Shown one piece after another: positions 1 through 8,277 of a stretch of 20,235 bases of DNA (position 1 is the stretch's first letter; each line of letters starts with the position of its first letter). The translations under genes and the position numbers were made by a program. The DNA lies in assembly GCA_036639635.1 (NCBI GenBank), contig JAVWIF010000030.1, forward strand, positions 1 to 20,235. The letters are read 5' to 3'. The notes beneath the pieces were generated by a model that saw only the letters and a program-made list of their open reading frames with translations, searched no databases and was not told the DNA's origin. Source of the DNA: JAVWIF01 sp036639635. GTDB lineage: Bacteria > Bacillota_I > Bacilli_A > Erysipelotrichales > Erysipelotrichaceae.

Positions 1-120
1 CTTCAAACCATTGGTTAGTTCTTATCATAAGATAACTTAACCAAGCCAATATTTTTTTAAATTTTCCTTTACAGCATTTTTAAAGTTCAGGTTGCATATA
101 AGGCATATCAATATCCTCCA
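1..120 (-). pseudogene. Duplicated, broken copy of the ClC gene 3' end and flank
   Basis: This stretch repeats 669-787 in the same orientation. By eye it has about 11 substitutions and one base of length difference over 120 positions, roughly 90% identity. On the minus strand it spells the end of the ClC protein (E-D-I-D-x-P-Y-x-Q-x-E-L), but a GAA codon has become TAA, so the frame stops seven residues early. The normal stop is also lost, because the T/A run before it has changed. The copy breaks off at about position 120, where the ClC body should continue. It also carries the downstream flank, including a possible hairpin (GGTTA/TAACC outer arms, TTATC/GATAA inner arms, 13-42). It is a non-coding remnant of a duplication or an integration junction. 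Confidence 0.85.
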
Positions 121-146
121 CTATCCATGACCGTTGAAGCACCGTA

Positions 147-175
147 TTGACAAATACCGTGACAAGCCATATAAT
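147..175 (+). promoter_or_regulatory. Perfect consensus sigma-A promoter for the 46-aa gene
   Basis: TTGACA lies at 147-152 and TATAAT at 170-175, separated by exactly 17 bases. Both hexamers match the vegetative consensus at every position. Transcription would start near 182, about 56 bases before the start codon at 238. The other promoters I can see in the window are of the extended -10 type with weak -35 boxes, so this textbook promoter stands out. An exact match at the best spacing is unlikely by chance in a few hundred bases, even in AT-rich DNA. Confidence 0.75.
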
Positions 176-237
176 TTAGTTATTGAAGTAGCGCATAAAA
201 AAACACTCAAAGAGTTTAGGAAGGAGTACGACATAAC

Positions 238-378
238 ATGGGAAGAAATAAAATAAGATATTATTTAGATGTTGTGGTTTTTACAGAACGCACTCCAGAA
301 GAACGTGAAGAAGAAATAAAGCGTTTGGAAGAAGAAAGTGCAAAACTTACAGAATGGCCACGCATTGATATGGAATAG
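238..378 (+). CDS. Small 46-aa protein of unknown function
   Basis: The frame runs from ATG at 238 to TAG at 376-378. An AAGGAG ribosome binding site lies at 221-226, 11 bases before the start. The protein begins MGRNKIRYYLDVVVF. It then has a strongly charged, glutamate-rich stretch that should form an amphipathic helix (residues 20-36, TPEEREEEIKRLEEE pattern) and ends in TEWPRIDME. It has no signal peptide or membrane segment, so it is probably cytosolic and does not look like a type I toxin. A consensus promoter upstream and a terminator overlapping the stop make it a self-contained unit. It lies on the strand opposite to every other gene here, between direct repeats of the ClC 3' end. 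I do not recognise the family. A small accessory protein of a mobile element is a guess only. Confidence 0.65.
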   Translation: MGRNKIRYYLDVVVFTERTPEEREEEIKRLEEESAKLTEWPRIDME

Positions 379-398
379 CACCTTAATTGGTGCTTTTT
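377..398 (+). terminator. Intrinsic terminator of the 46-aa gene
   Basis: AGCACC (377-382), a six-base loop TTAATT and GGTGCT (389-394) form a perfect 6-bp stem, followed by TTTT up to 398. The stem begins inside the TAG stop codon. There is no T-run on the minus-strand side, so it works for plus-strand transcription. Confidence 0.75.
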
Positions 399-660
399 AT
401 TTGGAGATAACATGATAAATATCAAAAGAAGATGCAATGGTAAGTAAATTTCCATAGATGTTGTTGGATTCCCCATCAAAGTAATACAAGCCTCACTGAG
501 TCATCTGGTTAAACTACTATACTTGCCTTGATATATTCAAGCATGTCAGATTACCTGTAAGTGCTCTCGTTTTTCCTCCACATTACCTCACGACAACGTC
601 CTAAACTAAATTTCACATGTCGACCATCATTTCATATGGAAATTCATTCTGCCTCTAGAA
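397..660 (-). pseudogene. Decayed minus-strand reading frame, unrecognised
   Basis: Reading leftward, short protein-like stretches follow one another, but stops and frame changes interrupt them. A piece around 654-613 contains NEFPYEMMVDM. A piece from 616 contains KFSLGRCREVMWRKN and ends at a stop at 551-553. It is followed in the same frame by SDMLEYIKASIVV and a stop at 509-511. After a one-base shift, a piece from about 490 contains YYFDGESNNIYGN and LLTIASSFDIYHVISK and ends at 397-399. Joined together they would make one protein of about 85 residues. No start codon with a ribosome binding site is evident. I do not recognise the family, and some of the pieces may be chance. Apart from this, 403-668 shows nothing I can name. 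Confidence 0.35.
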
Positions 661-668
661 TCATTGAT

Positions 669-787
669 CTTCAAACCATTGGTTAGTACTTACTATATGA
701 TAACTTAACCACTCCAATATTTTTAAAATTTTCCTTTACAGCATTTTTCAAGTTCATGTTGGATATAAGGCGTATCAATATCCTCCA
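669..787 (-). repeat. Direct repeat, copy fused to the intact ClC gene
   Basis: This is the partner of the repeat at 1-120. It covers the last 65 bases of the intact ClC gene (723-787) plus 54 bases of its downstream flank. The two copies are direct repeats whose starts are 668 bases apart, and they bracket the segment 121-668. The intact gene reads through this copy without a frame break, so the copy is under coding constraint or was selected to restore the 3' end. Confidence 0.85.
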
Positions 788-2291
788 ATAAAGCAACTAA
801 TGTATCTCCACATCGCAAGAGCGTATCCCCGTTAGGAAGAATTTCCTTCCCATTACGATGGATACTAATAATAAGACATTTATTCGGCCAATGAATCTCA
901 CGCACACTATGATCACAAACTTCACTTCCTAATTCTACTACACTGTCTACCATATGACGCTCTCCTTGAAAAGCATTGGTATTCACCCCATTCTTTGTAA
1001 GAATCTTATGTAGTAAGCTTTCATAGATTGGCTCGCTTTTCAGCATACTAGCACAAATATAAGCTACCAAAGAAACACATGCTAACGGTAACATATGAGA
1101 TAGTGTTCCTGTCATTTCTGCAATTAATATAATTCCTGTTATCGGAGAGCGTACTATTGCACTAAAAGTTCCTGCCATAGCAAGTATTATAAAATTTGCA
1201 ATATACATTTTGGGTAATCCAAAATATTGCACTGCAATCATTCCAAATATAACACCAATAAAACTACCTAATACTAACATTGGAAAAAAGATACCCCCTG
1301 GTGCTCCTGCTCCAAAACTAACCAAAGAGAACACAAACTTCACTACCAATAACAATAAAGCGCTTTGAATAAGTAGTATAGAATGACCACTAATTAATTG
1401 TATCATTTGGTGTCCACCACCTAGTACCTCTGGTAACACTAACAATAAAACACCTGCCATCATAAATGGTATTACTATCCGCACTTGTGGATTCACTTTG
1501 TCAAGCAATGTTTGTACACTAATGGTTGATTTATTATATACTACACCAAATAATCCTGTAATAACTCCTATCAAAAGAATCATTCCATAATAATGTAATG
1601 GTAGTGTTTCATTTACAATAAAATGAAAAGCTGGCTCTAATCCAAAAATGTTTTGTGAAATAAAATCCCCACTTACAGAAGCACACATAACACATACCAA
1701 AACAGATACACTAAAGTTCTTATGTAATTCTTCAAGTGCAAACATAACACCTGCAAGTGGAGCATTAAAGGCCGCGGATAGTCCTGCTGCAGCACCACAC
1801 GTTAATAATAATTTTTCTTCCATTTTTACGCGTCGAAATATTTTTGCTATTCCTTTTCCTGCCATTGCACCTAGTTGTATACTAGGTCCTTCTCTTCCAA
1901 GCGACAAACCACCTAGTGCACATAGAATACCACTAACAAACTTAAGTGGAAGTACCCTCTCCCATTTTTGATCAAGAAAGGATACAATTTCCCCTTCTAC
2001 TTGTGGGATTCCGCTTCCACTAATAAACGGTTCTATTTTCAATAAACGTGCAACTAATAAACCTAGTCCTAATAAAAACAAAATCCATACTATGATATAC
2101 CCAATATTTCCTCTGATAAAGTTTCCCATATCATAAACAAAGCTTTCACTCTTTTCTAAACAGATTCGATACACAACCGCAATAAGACCAGCAATTAACC
2201 CAGTGACCAATCCTTCTATAATTAACATATACTTAAAGTTCTCTTTCGTCTTTAAAATATGCCTTGTAGAACCCTTTTTCTTATCTAACAT
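723..2291 (-). CDS. ClC-family chloride/proton antiporter with RCK_C (TrkA-C) domain
   Basis: This 522-aa membrane protein moves chloride, probably in exchange for protons. The three ClC ion-path signatures are present: GSGIP at 92-96 (serine in the selectivity filter), GREGP at 132-136 (the gating glutamate is E134) and GAPGGIFFP at 329-337. The pair E187-E188 after FNAPLAG matches the internal proton-glutamate region of E. coli ClC-ec1. This supports exchange rather than a passive channel, and the GSGIP motif argues against a fluoride-type CLC. A soluble C-terminal domain (about 448-508) resembles the TrkA-C/RCK_C regulatory fold instead of the more usual CBS pair. The ATG at 2291 follows an AAGGA ribosome binding site. 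The gene has its own promoter. Its last 65 bases are duplicated at the left end of the window. I see no convincing terminator after it. Confidence 0.93.
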   Translation of the reverse strand: MLDKKKGSTRHILKTKENFKYMLIIEGLVTGLIAGLIAVVYRICLEKSESFVYDMGNFIRGNIGYIIVWILFLLGLGLLVARLLKIEPFISGSGIPQVEGEIVSFLDQKWERVLPLKFVSGILCALGGLSLGREGPSIQLGAMAGKGIAKIFRRVKMEEKLLLTCGAAAGLSAAFNAPLAGVMFALEELHKNFSVSVLVCVMCASVSGDFISQNIFGLEPAFHFIVNETLPLHYYGMILLIGVITGLFGVVYNKSTISVQTLLDKVNPQVRIVIPFMMAGVLLLVLPEVLGGGHQMIQLISGHSILLIQSALLLLVVKFVFSLVSFGAGAPGGIFFPMLVLGSFIGVIFGMIAVQYFGLPKMYIANFIILAMAGTFSAIVRSPITGIILIAEMTGTLSHMLPLACVSLVAYICASMLKSEPIYESLLHKILTKNGVNTNAFQGERHMVDSVVELGSEVCDHSVREIHWPNKCLIISIHRNGKEILPNGDTLLRCGDTLVALLEDIDTPYIQHELEKCCKGKF

Positions 2292-2315
2292 GTACTTCCT
2301 TCTTTCAGCTAAAAA

Positions 2316-2344
2316 AGTATAGCACGTTAAAACATAGAATACAA
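2316..2344 (-). promoter_or_regulatory. Promoter of the ClC gene
   Basis: An extended -10 (TGC then TATACT) lies at 2316-2324. A -35-like TTGTAT lies at 2339-2344, with a 17-base spacer. It sits between the polC terminator and the ClC ribosome binding site, so the gene appears to be transcribed alone. Confidence 0.6.
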
Positions 2345-2349
2345 ATCAC

Positions 2350-2379
2350 AAAAAAAAGAGAACAAGTTTCCTCATTCTC
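2350..2379 (-). terminator. Intrinsic terminator after polC
   Basis: On the minus strand, GAGAATGAG and CTTGTTCTC pair over 9 bp with two G-U pairs around a GAAA tetraloop, followed by eight T's (2350-2357). The stem starts on the last base of the polC stop codon. Confidence 0.85.
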
Positions 2380-5300
2380 TAAAATAATGACATTTGATCT
2401 TCATCTTGTAAGCCTTCTAATACACCCATCGATTCTAACTTCTTAATCAGTGTGCCACTTAAAGATGTCTTTCGTTGTAAATCTTCTTTAGACAAGAAGA
2501 CAGATTTCTTTCTTGCCTCAACAATGGTATCCGCAACGTTTTCACCAAGACCATCAATACTAGTGAATGGTGGAATAATACGATTTTCATTGTCGGGGTC
2601 AACAATAAATTCATTAGATGCCGATTTATTTAAATTAATATTTTCAAAATAAAAGCCTCGTAATATCATTTCTAATGCAAGTTCTAAAGTATTATAAATA
2701 TCTTTATCTTTCTTTGTTACATCACGTTTTAACTCATTACTCTTTAATCGATCATCTATATCTGTCATTTTTTTTCTAATTGCTAGTTCTCCTTTGATCA
2801 TGGTTTCTATATCATAAGCATCACAGCGAATAGAGAAGAACATACAGTAGTAGTATTGTGGTTTATGTACCTTAAACCATGCTATCCTAATTGCCATCAT
2901 AACATAGGCAGTCGCATGAGCCTTAGGGAACATATATTTAATCTTTAAACAAGAATCAATGTACCAATCTTCTACCCCACAGGCCTTCATTTTAGGTATC
3001 CATTCATCCTTTAATCCCTTTCCTTTACGAACAGATTCCATAATCGTAAAAGAAAGCTTTGGCTCTAATCCTTTGTGTAATAAATATACCATAATATCAT
3101 CACGACAACCAATAACACTACGTAAAGTACATATCTTTTGATCAATTAGATCTTTCGCATTACCAAGCCAAACATCTGTACCATGTGATAATCCAGATAT
3201 TTTTAATAGCTCATCAAAAGTTGTCGGTTTTGTAAGTTCTAAGATTCCTCTTACAAAAGGCGTACCAAATTCAGGTAACCCTGCAGCTCCTGTTTTTTCC
3301 GTTGATTTACTCGTATCAATCTTTAAAGCATCTACTTTAGAAAAGACACTCATCGTTTCTGGATCATTCATAGGAATACTAACGGGATCAATGCCACTAA
3401 TTCTTTCTAACATTTTCATTGCGGTTGGATCAACATGTCCTAATATATCAAACTTTAAAACATTATCATGAATATCATGGAATTCAAAATGGGTCGTTTT
3501 CCATTCAGAATAAGGATTGTTTGCTGGATATTGTACTGGTGTAAAATCATGAACATCTAAATCTAGTGGTATAACAATGATACCTCCTGGATGTTGTCCT
3601 GTAGTTCGTTTTACCCCTTCGCATCCTTTTGCTAAATGAAGAACTTGGGCATTACGCATACTGCCTTCAATTCCCATTTCCTCTTCATAGCCTTTCACAT
3701 AACCAAAAGCTGTTTGTGTAGCAACTGTACCAATGGTACCAGCACGATATACGTGATCATCACCAAACACTTCTTTTGTATAGGCATGTGCTGTTGGTTG
3801 ATAATCACCGGAAAAGTTTAAATCAATATCAGGAACTTTATCTCCTTCAAATCCTAAGAACGTTTCAAAGGGTATATCATGTCCATCTCCACGTATCGTT
3901 TCGCCACAATTAGGACAAGCAATATCTGGTAAATCAAAACCATCAGATACACTACCATCATCAAAAAATTTAACGTAATGGCATTTTGGGCAAACATAAT
4001 GTGGCGCCAAAGGATTTACTTCAGTGATATCTGCCATTGTTGCCACAAAACTAGAACCAACAGAACCTCGTGATCCTACTAAATATCCATCATTCAAACT
4101 CTTTTTCACCAATAAATGAGAAATATAATAAACGACATAAAACCCATGTCCAATAATACTATCCAATTCTCTTTTCAAACGTTCTTCAACAATTTCTGGT
4201 AAGTTAGGTCCATATTTTTTATGGGCATTTTCATAACATATTTCAGTTAATTTTTTATCCGAACCTTCAATATCTGGTGGGTACAAGCGATCTTTTACCG
4301 GCATTACAGTTCCAATCAAACTTGCAATATAGCGCGTATTGGTAACTACCATTTCGTATGCTAGTGATTCCCCTAACCAAGCATACTCTTTTAGCATTTC
4401 ATCTGTCGTTAAAAAGTGTTGATCTGGTGTTTTAATCTTACGACGTTTCTCTTGATTATAAATATAAAGCGGATGTCGCACTCCTCCTATTGCTTGTGAA
4501 GAGATATAAATATCACGTGTTAATTTAGAAGAAGGTTCCACATAATGAGCATCTCCTGTCGCAACAACAATTTTACCCAGTTTTTGCGCAGTCGTAATAA
4601 TTGCTTGTAATATCTCTTTTAAACGTTCCATGCTACCAATAGAATCACGTTCTACTAAATGCTTATAATTTCCTAATGGTTGAATTTCAATATAGTCATA
4701 AAATGCCATAACTTCTTCTAATGCTTTTTCATTTCTTGTTTGTGCGGTATCAAATACTTCTCCATTTAAACAAGAAGAACCAATTAAAAGATTACCATTT
4801 CGTCTACGTTTTTCTATTTCCATTCTTAAAATTCGAGGTTCTGCCACAATATTATTGGTACTCTTTGGACTGTAGGACAAATACTCTGTATGAGAAAGTG
4901 TTACCAATTCAAAAAGCTCTTTTAATCCTGCCATGTTCTTAACAAGAATTGTTGTATGTTTGACTCTTACTTTTCGAAAGCTAGCATCGCTTTGCATATC
5001 TTGTAATTCTTGTAAATTTTTAATATGTTTTAAATCATTTAACATATTCATATATGTTTGTGCCAATACTTCCGCATCATAATCAGCTCGATGGGCGACA
5101 TCTTCATCATAACGAATTCCATATGAACGTGCTATTTGTCCTAAACGATATCCCTTTCGTTCTGTTTGCATACTGCGTGCTAAATCAAGGGTATCGATGA
5201 CCGGATTTGTTAAAGGCGGTCTTCCGATACGGGCTAGTTCATCATTTAAAAAGTTATAGTCGAAGCTAGCATTATGAGCAACTAAAATACTATCTCCAAT

Positions 5301-6716
5301 AAAGTCTAATATTTGATCCACACACTGAGAAAAAGGCAGGGCATCTTTCATGTGTTCTTCACTAATGCCTGTTAATTCTGTTGTAAAAGCACTTAATGCC
5401 ACTGGTGGTTTAACGAACAATTGTAAGCTTTTAACACAAGCACGATCTTTTACTATTTGTCCACCAAATTCAATAATATGATCAAATCTGGATGATAACC
5501 CTGTTGTCTCTAAGTCAAAGACACAATATGTACCTTTTTCTAGTTCGATATCTTGAATATTACGCACAATTTGTAAACAAGGATCCACCATATTCATTTC
5601 AATCCCATAAATCATTTTAAAAGGCTTTTCGCGTCCCTTATTAATTGCTTCTACTTTATGTTGTGCCTTTGGGAAAGCTTGTACGACCAAGTGATCGCTA
5701 CATGCTATAGCATCCATCCCCCATGCATTAGCCGCATCAATATATTCTTCAATATTACATACCCCATCCATTTCTGATAGTTTTGTATGGACATGTAATT
5801 CAACACGTTTTTCTACTGCATCATCATGGCGTTTTACTTCTGGCACTTTTTCTATAACATCTGGCATAAAGACTAGTTCACGCGAATAAGAATCAAACTC
5901 AACTTTTCCATAAGCAACAACACAATCTCCAATGCCTACTTCACTTAGTACTTCTTTACTCACACTTCCTCGCTCAAAACGTTTCATAATAATTGCATCA
6001 TCGTCATCGCCAATCCAAAGAGTTTGAATATCTTTTCCATTACGAAGCGTTCGCGTCTCTGCTTCAAATATCTTTCCTTTAATTCGTATCCCATGACACT
6101 CTTCACTAATATCATGAATGAAAAAAGGAACATATTGATCCAACCCTTTTTTTCCTTTTGGCTTAAAATTATAGTTTTTCTTTTCTTCGTATGTTTTTAC
6201 AGGTTTTACGCTCTCTTCTTTCAAAGTTATTGTGCCTACTTGTTGTGTCGGACGTTTCATCTCTTCTACATGGATTTCTAATAGTATTCCACAACGTTCT
6301 AAGAATTCTTCTAACAGATGTTTGTTTTGAATTGCTTGATCAAGAGAGACCTCATCTGCAATATGATAAATCAAATATTTCTCTTCTAGTTTTGGCAAAG
6401 AGTCTTGAAATATCTTCAATTGTTTATGTAGACTGACAAAGTGTTGAATATATTTACTTACTTCTAATATAGAATTATTTTGTTTCTTGCACACAATACT
6501 AACATCTACTTTACAACGTGTTATTTTCGTTAAACGCATGCAAAACACATGCCATACTTCAAAAGGCAGTGTTTCAACGAGTTCGACCTCTATCTTTAAT
6601 ATATTAGAATGTTTCATATATATCGGTTTCATCGTAAAAGATCCACCTTCAAAATAAGGAGCATCACAATTATCTTGTTCCATTTTATTTACCAAGTCAA
6701 TTAATTTTAGTTCCAT
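2379..6716 (-). CDS. polC: DNA polymerase III alpha subunit, PolC type
   Basis: This is the replicative DNA polymerase of Bacillota, about 1445 residues, close to the usual PolC length. In order it has: an N-terminal PolC-specific region; an OB fold (about 205-290); a PHP domain opening with HVHTKLSEMDG (about 308); a DEDDh 3'-5' exonuclease inserted into it (FDLETTGL about 400, HRADYDAEV about 542); the rest of PHP; a four-cysteine zinc site (CPKC about 909-912, CPNC about 934-937); and the polymerase core (GSRGSVGSS about 881, catalytic PDIDLNF about 962). It ends in QMSLF, a typical sliding-clamp binding motif. An ATG four codons upstream (6728) lacks a ribosome binding site, while the ATG at 6716 follows AGGA at good spacing, so I chose 6716. 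Its own promoter and terminator suggest a single-gene unit. Confidence 0.98.
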   Translation of the reverse strand: MELKLIDLVNKMEQDNCDAPYFEGGSFTMKPIYMKHSNILKIEVELVETLPFEVWHVFCMRLTKITRCKVDVSIVCKKQNNSILEVSKYIQHFVSLHKQLKIFQDSLPKLEEKYLIYHIADEVSLDQAIQNKHLLEEFLERCGILLEIHVEEMKRPTQQVGTITLKEESVKPVKTYEEKKNYNFKPKGKKGLDQYVPFFIHDISEECHGIRIKGKIFEAETRTLRNGKDIQTLWIGDDDDAIIMKRFERGSVSKEVLSEVGIGDCVVAYGKVEFDSYSRELVFMPDVIEKVPEVKRHDDAVEKRVELHVHTKLSEMDGVCNIEEYIDAANAWGMDAIACSDHLVVQAFPKAQHKVEAINKGREKPFKMIYGIEMNMVDPCLQIVRNIQDIELEKGTYCVFDLETTGLSSRFDHIIEFGGQIVKDRACVKSLQLFVKPPVALSAFTTELTGISEEHMKDALPFSQCVDQILDFIGDSILVAHNASFDYNFLNDELARIGRPPLTNPVIDTLDLARSMQTERKGYRLGQIARSYGIRYDEDVAHRADYDAEVLAQTYMNMLNDLKHIKNLQELQDMQSDASFRKVRVKHTTILVKNMAGLKELFELVTLSHTEYLSYSPKSTNNIVAEPRILRMEIEKRRRNGNLLIGSSCLNGEVFDTAQTRNEKALEEVMAFYDYIEIQPLGNYKHLVERDSIGSMERLKEILQAIITTAQKLGKIVVATGDAHYVEPSSKLTRDIYISSQAIGGVRHPLYIYNQEKRRKIKTPDQHFLTTDEMLKEYAWLGESLAYEMVVTNTRYIASLIGTVMPVKDRLYPPDIEGSDKKLTEICYENAHKKYGPNLPEIVEERLKRELDSIIGHGFYVVYYISHLLVKKSLNDGYLVGSRGSVGSSFVATMADITEVNPLAPHYVCPKCHYVKFFDDGSVSDGFDLPDIACPNCGETIRGDGHDIPFETFLGFEGDKVPDIDLNFSGDYQPTAHAYTKEVFGDDHVYRAGTIGTVATQTAFGYVKGYEEEMGIEGSMRNAQVLHLAKGCEGVKRTTGQHPGGIIVIPLDLDVHDFTPVQYPANNPYSEWKTTHFEFHDIHDNVLKFDILGHVDPTAMKMLERISGIDPVSIPMNDPETMSVFSKVDALKIDTSKSTEKTGAAGLPEFGTPFVRGILELTKPTTFDELLKISGLSHGTDVWLGNAKDLIDQKICTLRSVIGCRDDIMVYLLHKGLEPKLSFTIMESVRKGKGLKDEWIPKMKACGVEDWYIDSCLKIKYMFPKAHATAYVMMAIRIAWFKVHKPQYYYCMFFSIRCDAYDIETMIKGELAIRKKMTDIDDRLKSNELKRDVTKKDKDIYNTLELALEMILRGFYFENINLNKSASNEFIVDPDNENRIIPPFTSIDGLGENVADTIVEARKKSVFLSKEDLQRKTSLSGTLIKKLESMGVLEGLQDEDQMSLF

Positions 6717-6743
6717 CAAATTCCTCATTTCGCATATGTCTAT

Positions 6744-6772
6744 ATGATACCATATTTCTCACTCTAATTGAA
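6744..6772 (-). promoter_or_regulatory. Promoter of polC
   Basis: An extended -10, TGG followed by TATCAT, lies at 6744-6752. A weak -35-like TTCAAT lies at 6767-6772, 17 bases away. The predicted start near 6737 gives a short leader, which favours the polC start at 6716. Confidence 0.6.
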
Positions 6773-6783
6773 TTTAAAAATAC

Positions 6784-6810
6784 AAAAAAAAGAAGAGAGT
6801 CAATCTCTTC
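6784..6810 (-). terminator. Intrinsic terminator after the flavodoxin gene
   Basis: On the minus strand, GAAGAGA pairs with TCTCTTC (7 bp, loop TTGAC), followed by eight T's (6784-6791). It closes the lyase/antiporter/flavodoxin operon and separates it from polC. Confidence 0.85.
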
Positions 6811-6818
6811 AATTCTCC

Positions 6819-7313
6819 TTATAAAATTGCTTGTATACTTCTAATAAAAGATGCTATTCGCACATGATCTAATAAATCAACACATTCATCTTTCGGAATG
6901 TGTGCTATGATTTTAGCTTTCTTATTGATAGCTTTAATCATCGTTTTTTCCATAAAATTCATCTTCGAAAAGTCTAATTTACCACCTAAGCAATTCGCAC
7001 ATATAATATTTTGATAAAAAGTTTCTCCAACATTTTCTACAATAACTTTCTTCGTGTCGTCTTTGTTTAATCCACTTAAAAACATAAATACTTTTTTATC
7101 TAACAACGTGCTTTGTTCATGGATCAATTGTTTTACTTCTTTTTGCATCATACCAGCATATACACTAGTACCAATTATAATTACATCATAGTCGCTTACA
7201 CAGATTTTTTCTTTCTTTAAATCTATCAGTACTAAATCGATATCCTTTTGTATGAGCTGTGCAATCTCTTTGACTGCTCCATATTTAGAAGCATAAGCAA
7301 GGGCTATTTTCAT
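6819..7313 (-). CDS. Flavodoxin-domain protein, HemG-like
   Basis: This 164-aa single-domain protein should bind FMN. Residues 7-16 (YASKYGAVKE) form the phosphate-binding loop, and 48-54 (GTSVYAG) match the second flavodoxin loop. The stretch GGKLDFSKMNFMEK (about 110-123) resembles the corresponding part of menaquinone-dependent protoporphyrinogen oxidase HemG and related flavodoxin_5 proteins. No heme gene is nearby, so a true HemG role is doubtful and a general electron-transfer role is just as likely. An in-frame TTG at 7337 would lengthen the protein by eight residues, but the ATG at 7313 gives the family's usual MKIALAYASKYG start, with AGG just before it. It begins seven bases after the antiporter stop and is the last gene of that operon. 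Confidence 0.85.
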   Translation of the reverse strand: MKIALAYASKYGAVKEIAQLIQKDIDLVLIDLKKEKICVSDYDVIIIGTSVYAGMMQKEVKQLIHEQSTLLDKKVFMFLSGLNKDDTKKVIVENVGETFYQNIICANCLGGKLDFSKMNFMEKTMIKAINKKAKIIAHIPKDECVDLLDHVRIASFIRSIQAIL

Positions 7314-7320
7314 ATATAAC

Positions 7321-8277
7321 CTACATTGATAAGGCAATACTTAACGTATAAGAAACTAAGATTAACACACTACAAGCCAAAACAATCTTGCGATGCTTTT
7401 TAAAGTAAATTAATCCAAGCGTACATAACATAGAGAAGATTCCAAATCCTAATAGATTCATAACTTGAGGTTCATAGGCATAAATACCACCTTTTGTATA
7501 CAACACATCCGCAAAGCTAAGAATAATAAAGTTAAACAAATTACTTCCTACAATATTTCCAAAAGAAGCATTAAAGTTACCCATTCTAACTAAGTTTACA
7601 GAAGCACTTAACTCTGGAAGAGATGTTGCGACTCCTAGGAATATTGCCCCTGCCACTGTTGCTCCTAATTGTAATTCTTTAGCAATTTGGTCAGTCACTT
7701 GTGTCAATAAAACACTTACAACAACTAGTCCGATACTATAGGCAATAAAACGAATGGCAATTTGTTTTACGCTGAGCGCAATATATACCTCTTCATCGCT
7801 ATCACCACTAACATCATTCCCCATGAATTTCACATTAATAGCATAAACAACAAGAATAAGAATAGAAATAACATTTACTTTCACAACACCAAAACCAATG
7901 GCATTTGGACAAAGAATAGCGACTAACACTAATGCATACATTACAATTCCATAGATAATTGTTGTCGTATGTGATTTTGCCAATGGAGCTTTTTGATATC
8001 GTTTACTCGTAAATAACATCAAACCACCAATCACACATAAGTTAAAAATATTACTTCCCAATACATTTCCTTGCACAAGACCTGGTTGGTCAAGGGCTAG
8101 TACTGCTGTAAGTGATGTAAATAGTTCTGGCAAACTAGTAACTGCCGCTAGCATTACACCACCGATAAATGCTCCTGATAAATTAGTTTTCTTATCTAAA
8201 CAATCCACATAATATGATAATCGTACCGATAAAAATACAACTAAAATTGCTAATGCAATATATTCTATATAAATCAT
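7321..8277 (-). CDS. Ca2+/cation antiporter, CaCA superfamily (YrbG-like)
   Basis: This 318-aa membrane protein probably exchanges Ca2+ (or another cation) for Na+ or H+. It shows the two inverted alpha repeats of the family. The first is AVTSLPELFTS (45-55) with GNVLGSNIFN (70-79). The second is GVATSLPELSAS (215-226) with GNIVGSNLFN (240-249). The glutamates in the two SLPEL motifs are the ion ligands in relatives. The halves are separated by a short acidic cytoplasmic loop (about 153-165, GNDVSGDSDEE). Length and the two repeats of about five helices are typical of the bacterial CaxA/YrbG group. Its ATG overlaps the TGA of the lyase gene (ATGA), so the two are translationally coupled. The exchanged ions cannot be read from the sequence alone. 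Confidence 0.92.
   Translation of the reverse strand: MIYIEYIALAILVVFLSVRLSYYVDCLDKKTNLSGAFIGGVMLAAVTSLPELFTSLTAVLALDQPGLVQGNVLGSNIFNLCVIGGLMLFTSKRYQKAPLAKSHTTTIIYGIVMYALVLVAILCPNAIGFGVVKVNVISILILVVYAINVKFMGNDVSGDSDEEVYIALSVKQIAIRFIAYSIGLVVVSVLLTQVTDQIAKELQLGATVAGAIFLGVATSLPELSASVNLVRMGNFNASFGNIVGSNLFNFIILSFADVLYTKGGIYAYEPQVMNLLGFGIFSMLCTLGLIYFKKHRKIVLACSVLILVSYTLSIALSM

Noticed and set aside
10..50. Hairpin in the repeated flank (ATTGG/CCAAT and GGTTA/TAACC arms) as the ClC terminator
   Set aside because: It has no T-run on the minus-strand side, and the inner arms are not kept by compensating changes in the second copy. It may only be a stable RNA end or chance.
134..256. A 40-codon plus-strand frame (TTG start, containing DKYRDKPYNLVIEVAH) overlapping the 46-aa gene start by 19 bases
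   Set aside because: It looks protein-like, but the -35 and -10 boxes of the consensus promoter lie inside it, so that transcript would not contain its start. It has no ATG and no ribosome binding site. It may be the tail of an older truncated gene.
261..479. A 72-aa minus-strand frame across the 46-aa gene
   Set aside because: It runs antisense through the 46-aa gene and its terminator and has no ribosome binding site. Its composition looks like a shadow frame.
1648..1971. A 107-aa plus-strand frame inside the ClC gene
   Set aside because: It lies fully antisense to a clear ClC coding region, with no ribosome binding site. It is a shadow, as are the other plus-strand frames inside polC, recG, ftsZ, ftsA and the permease.
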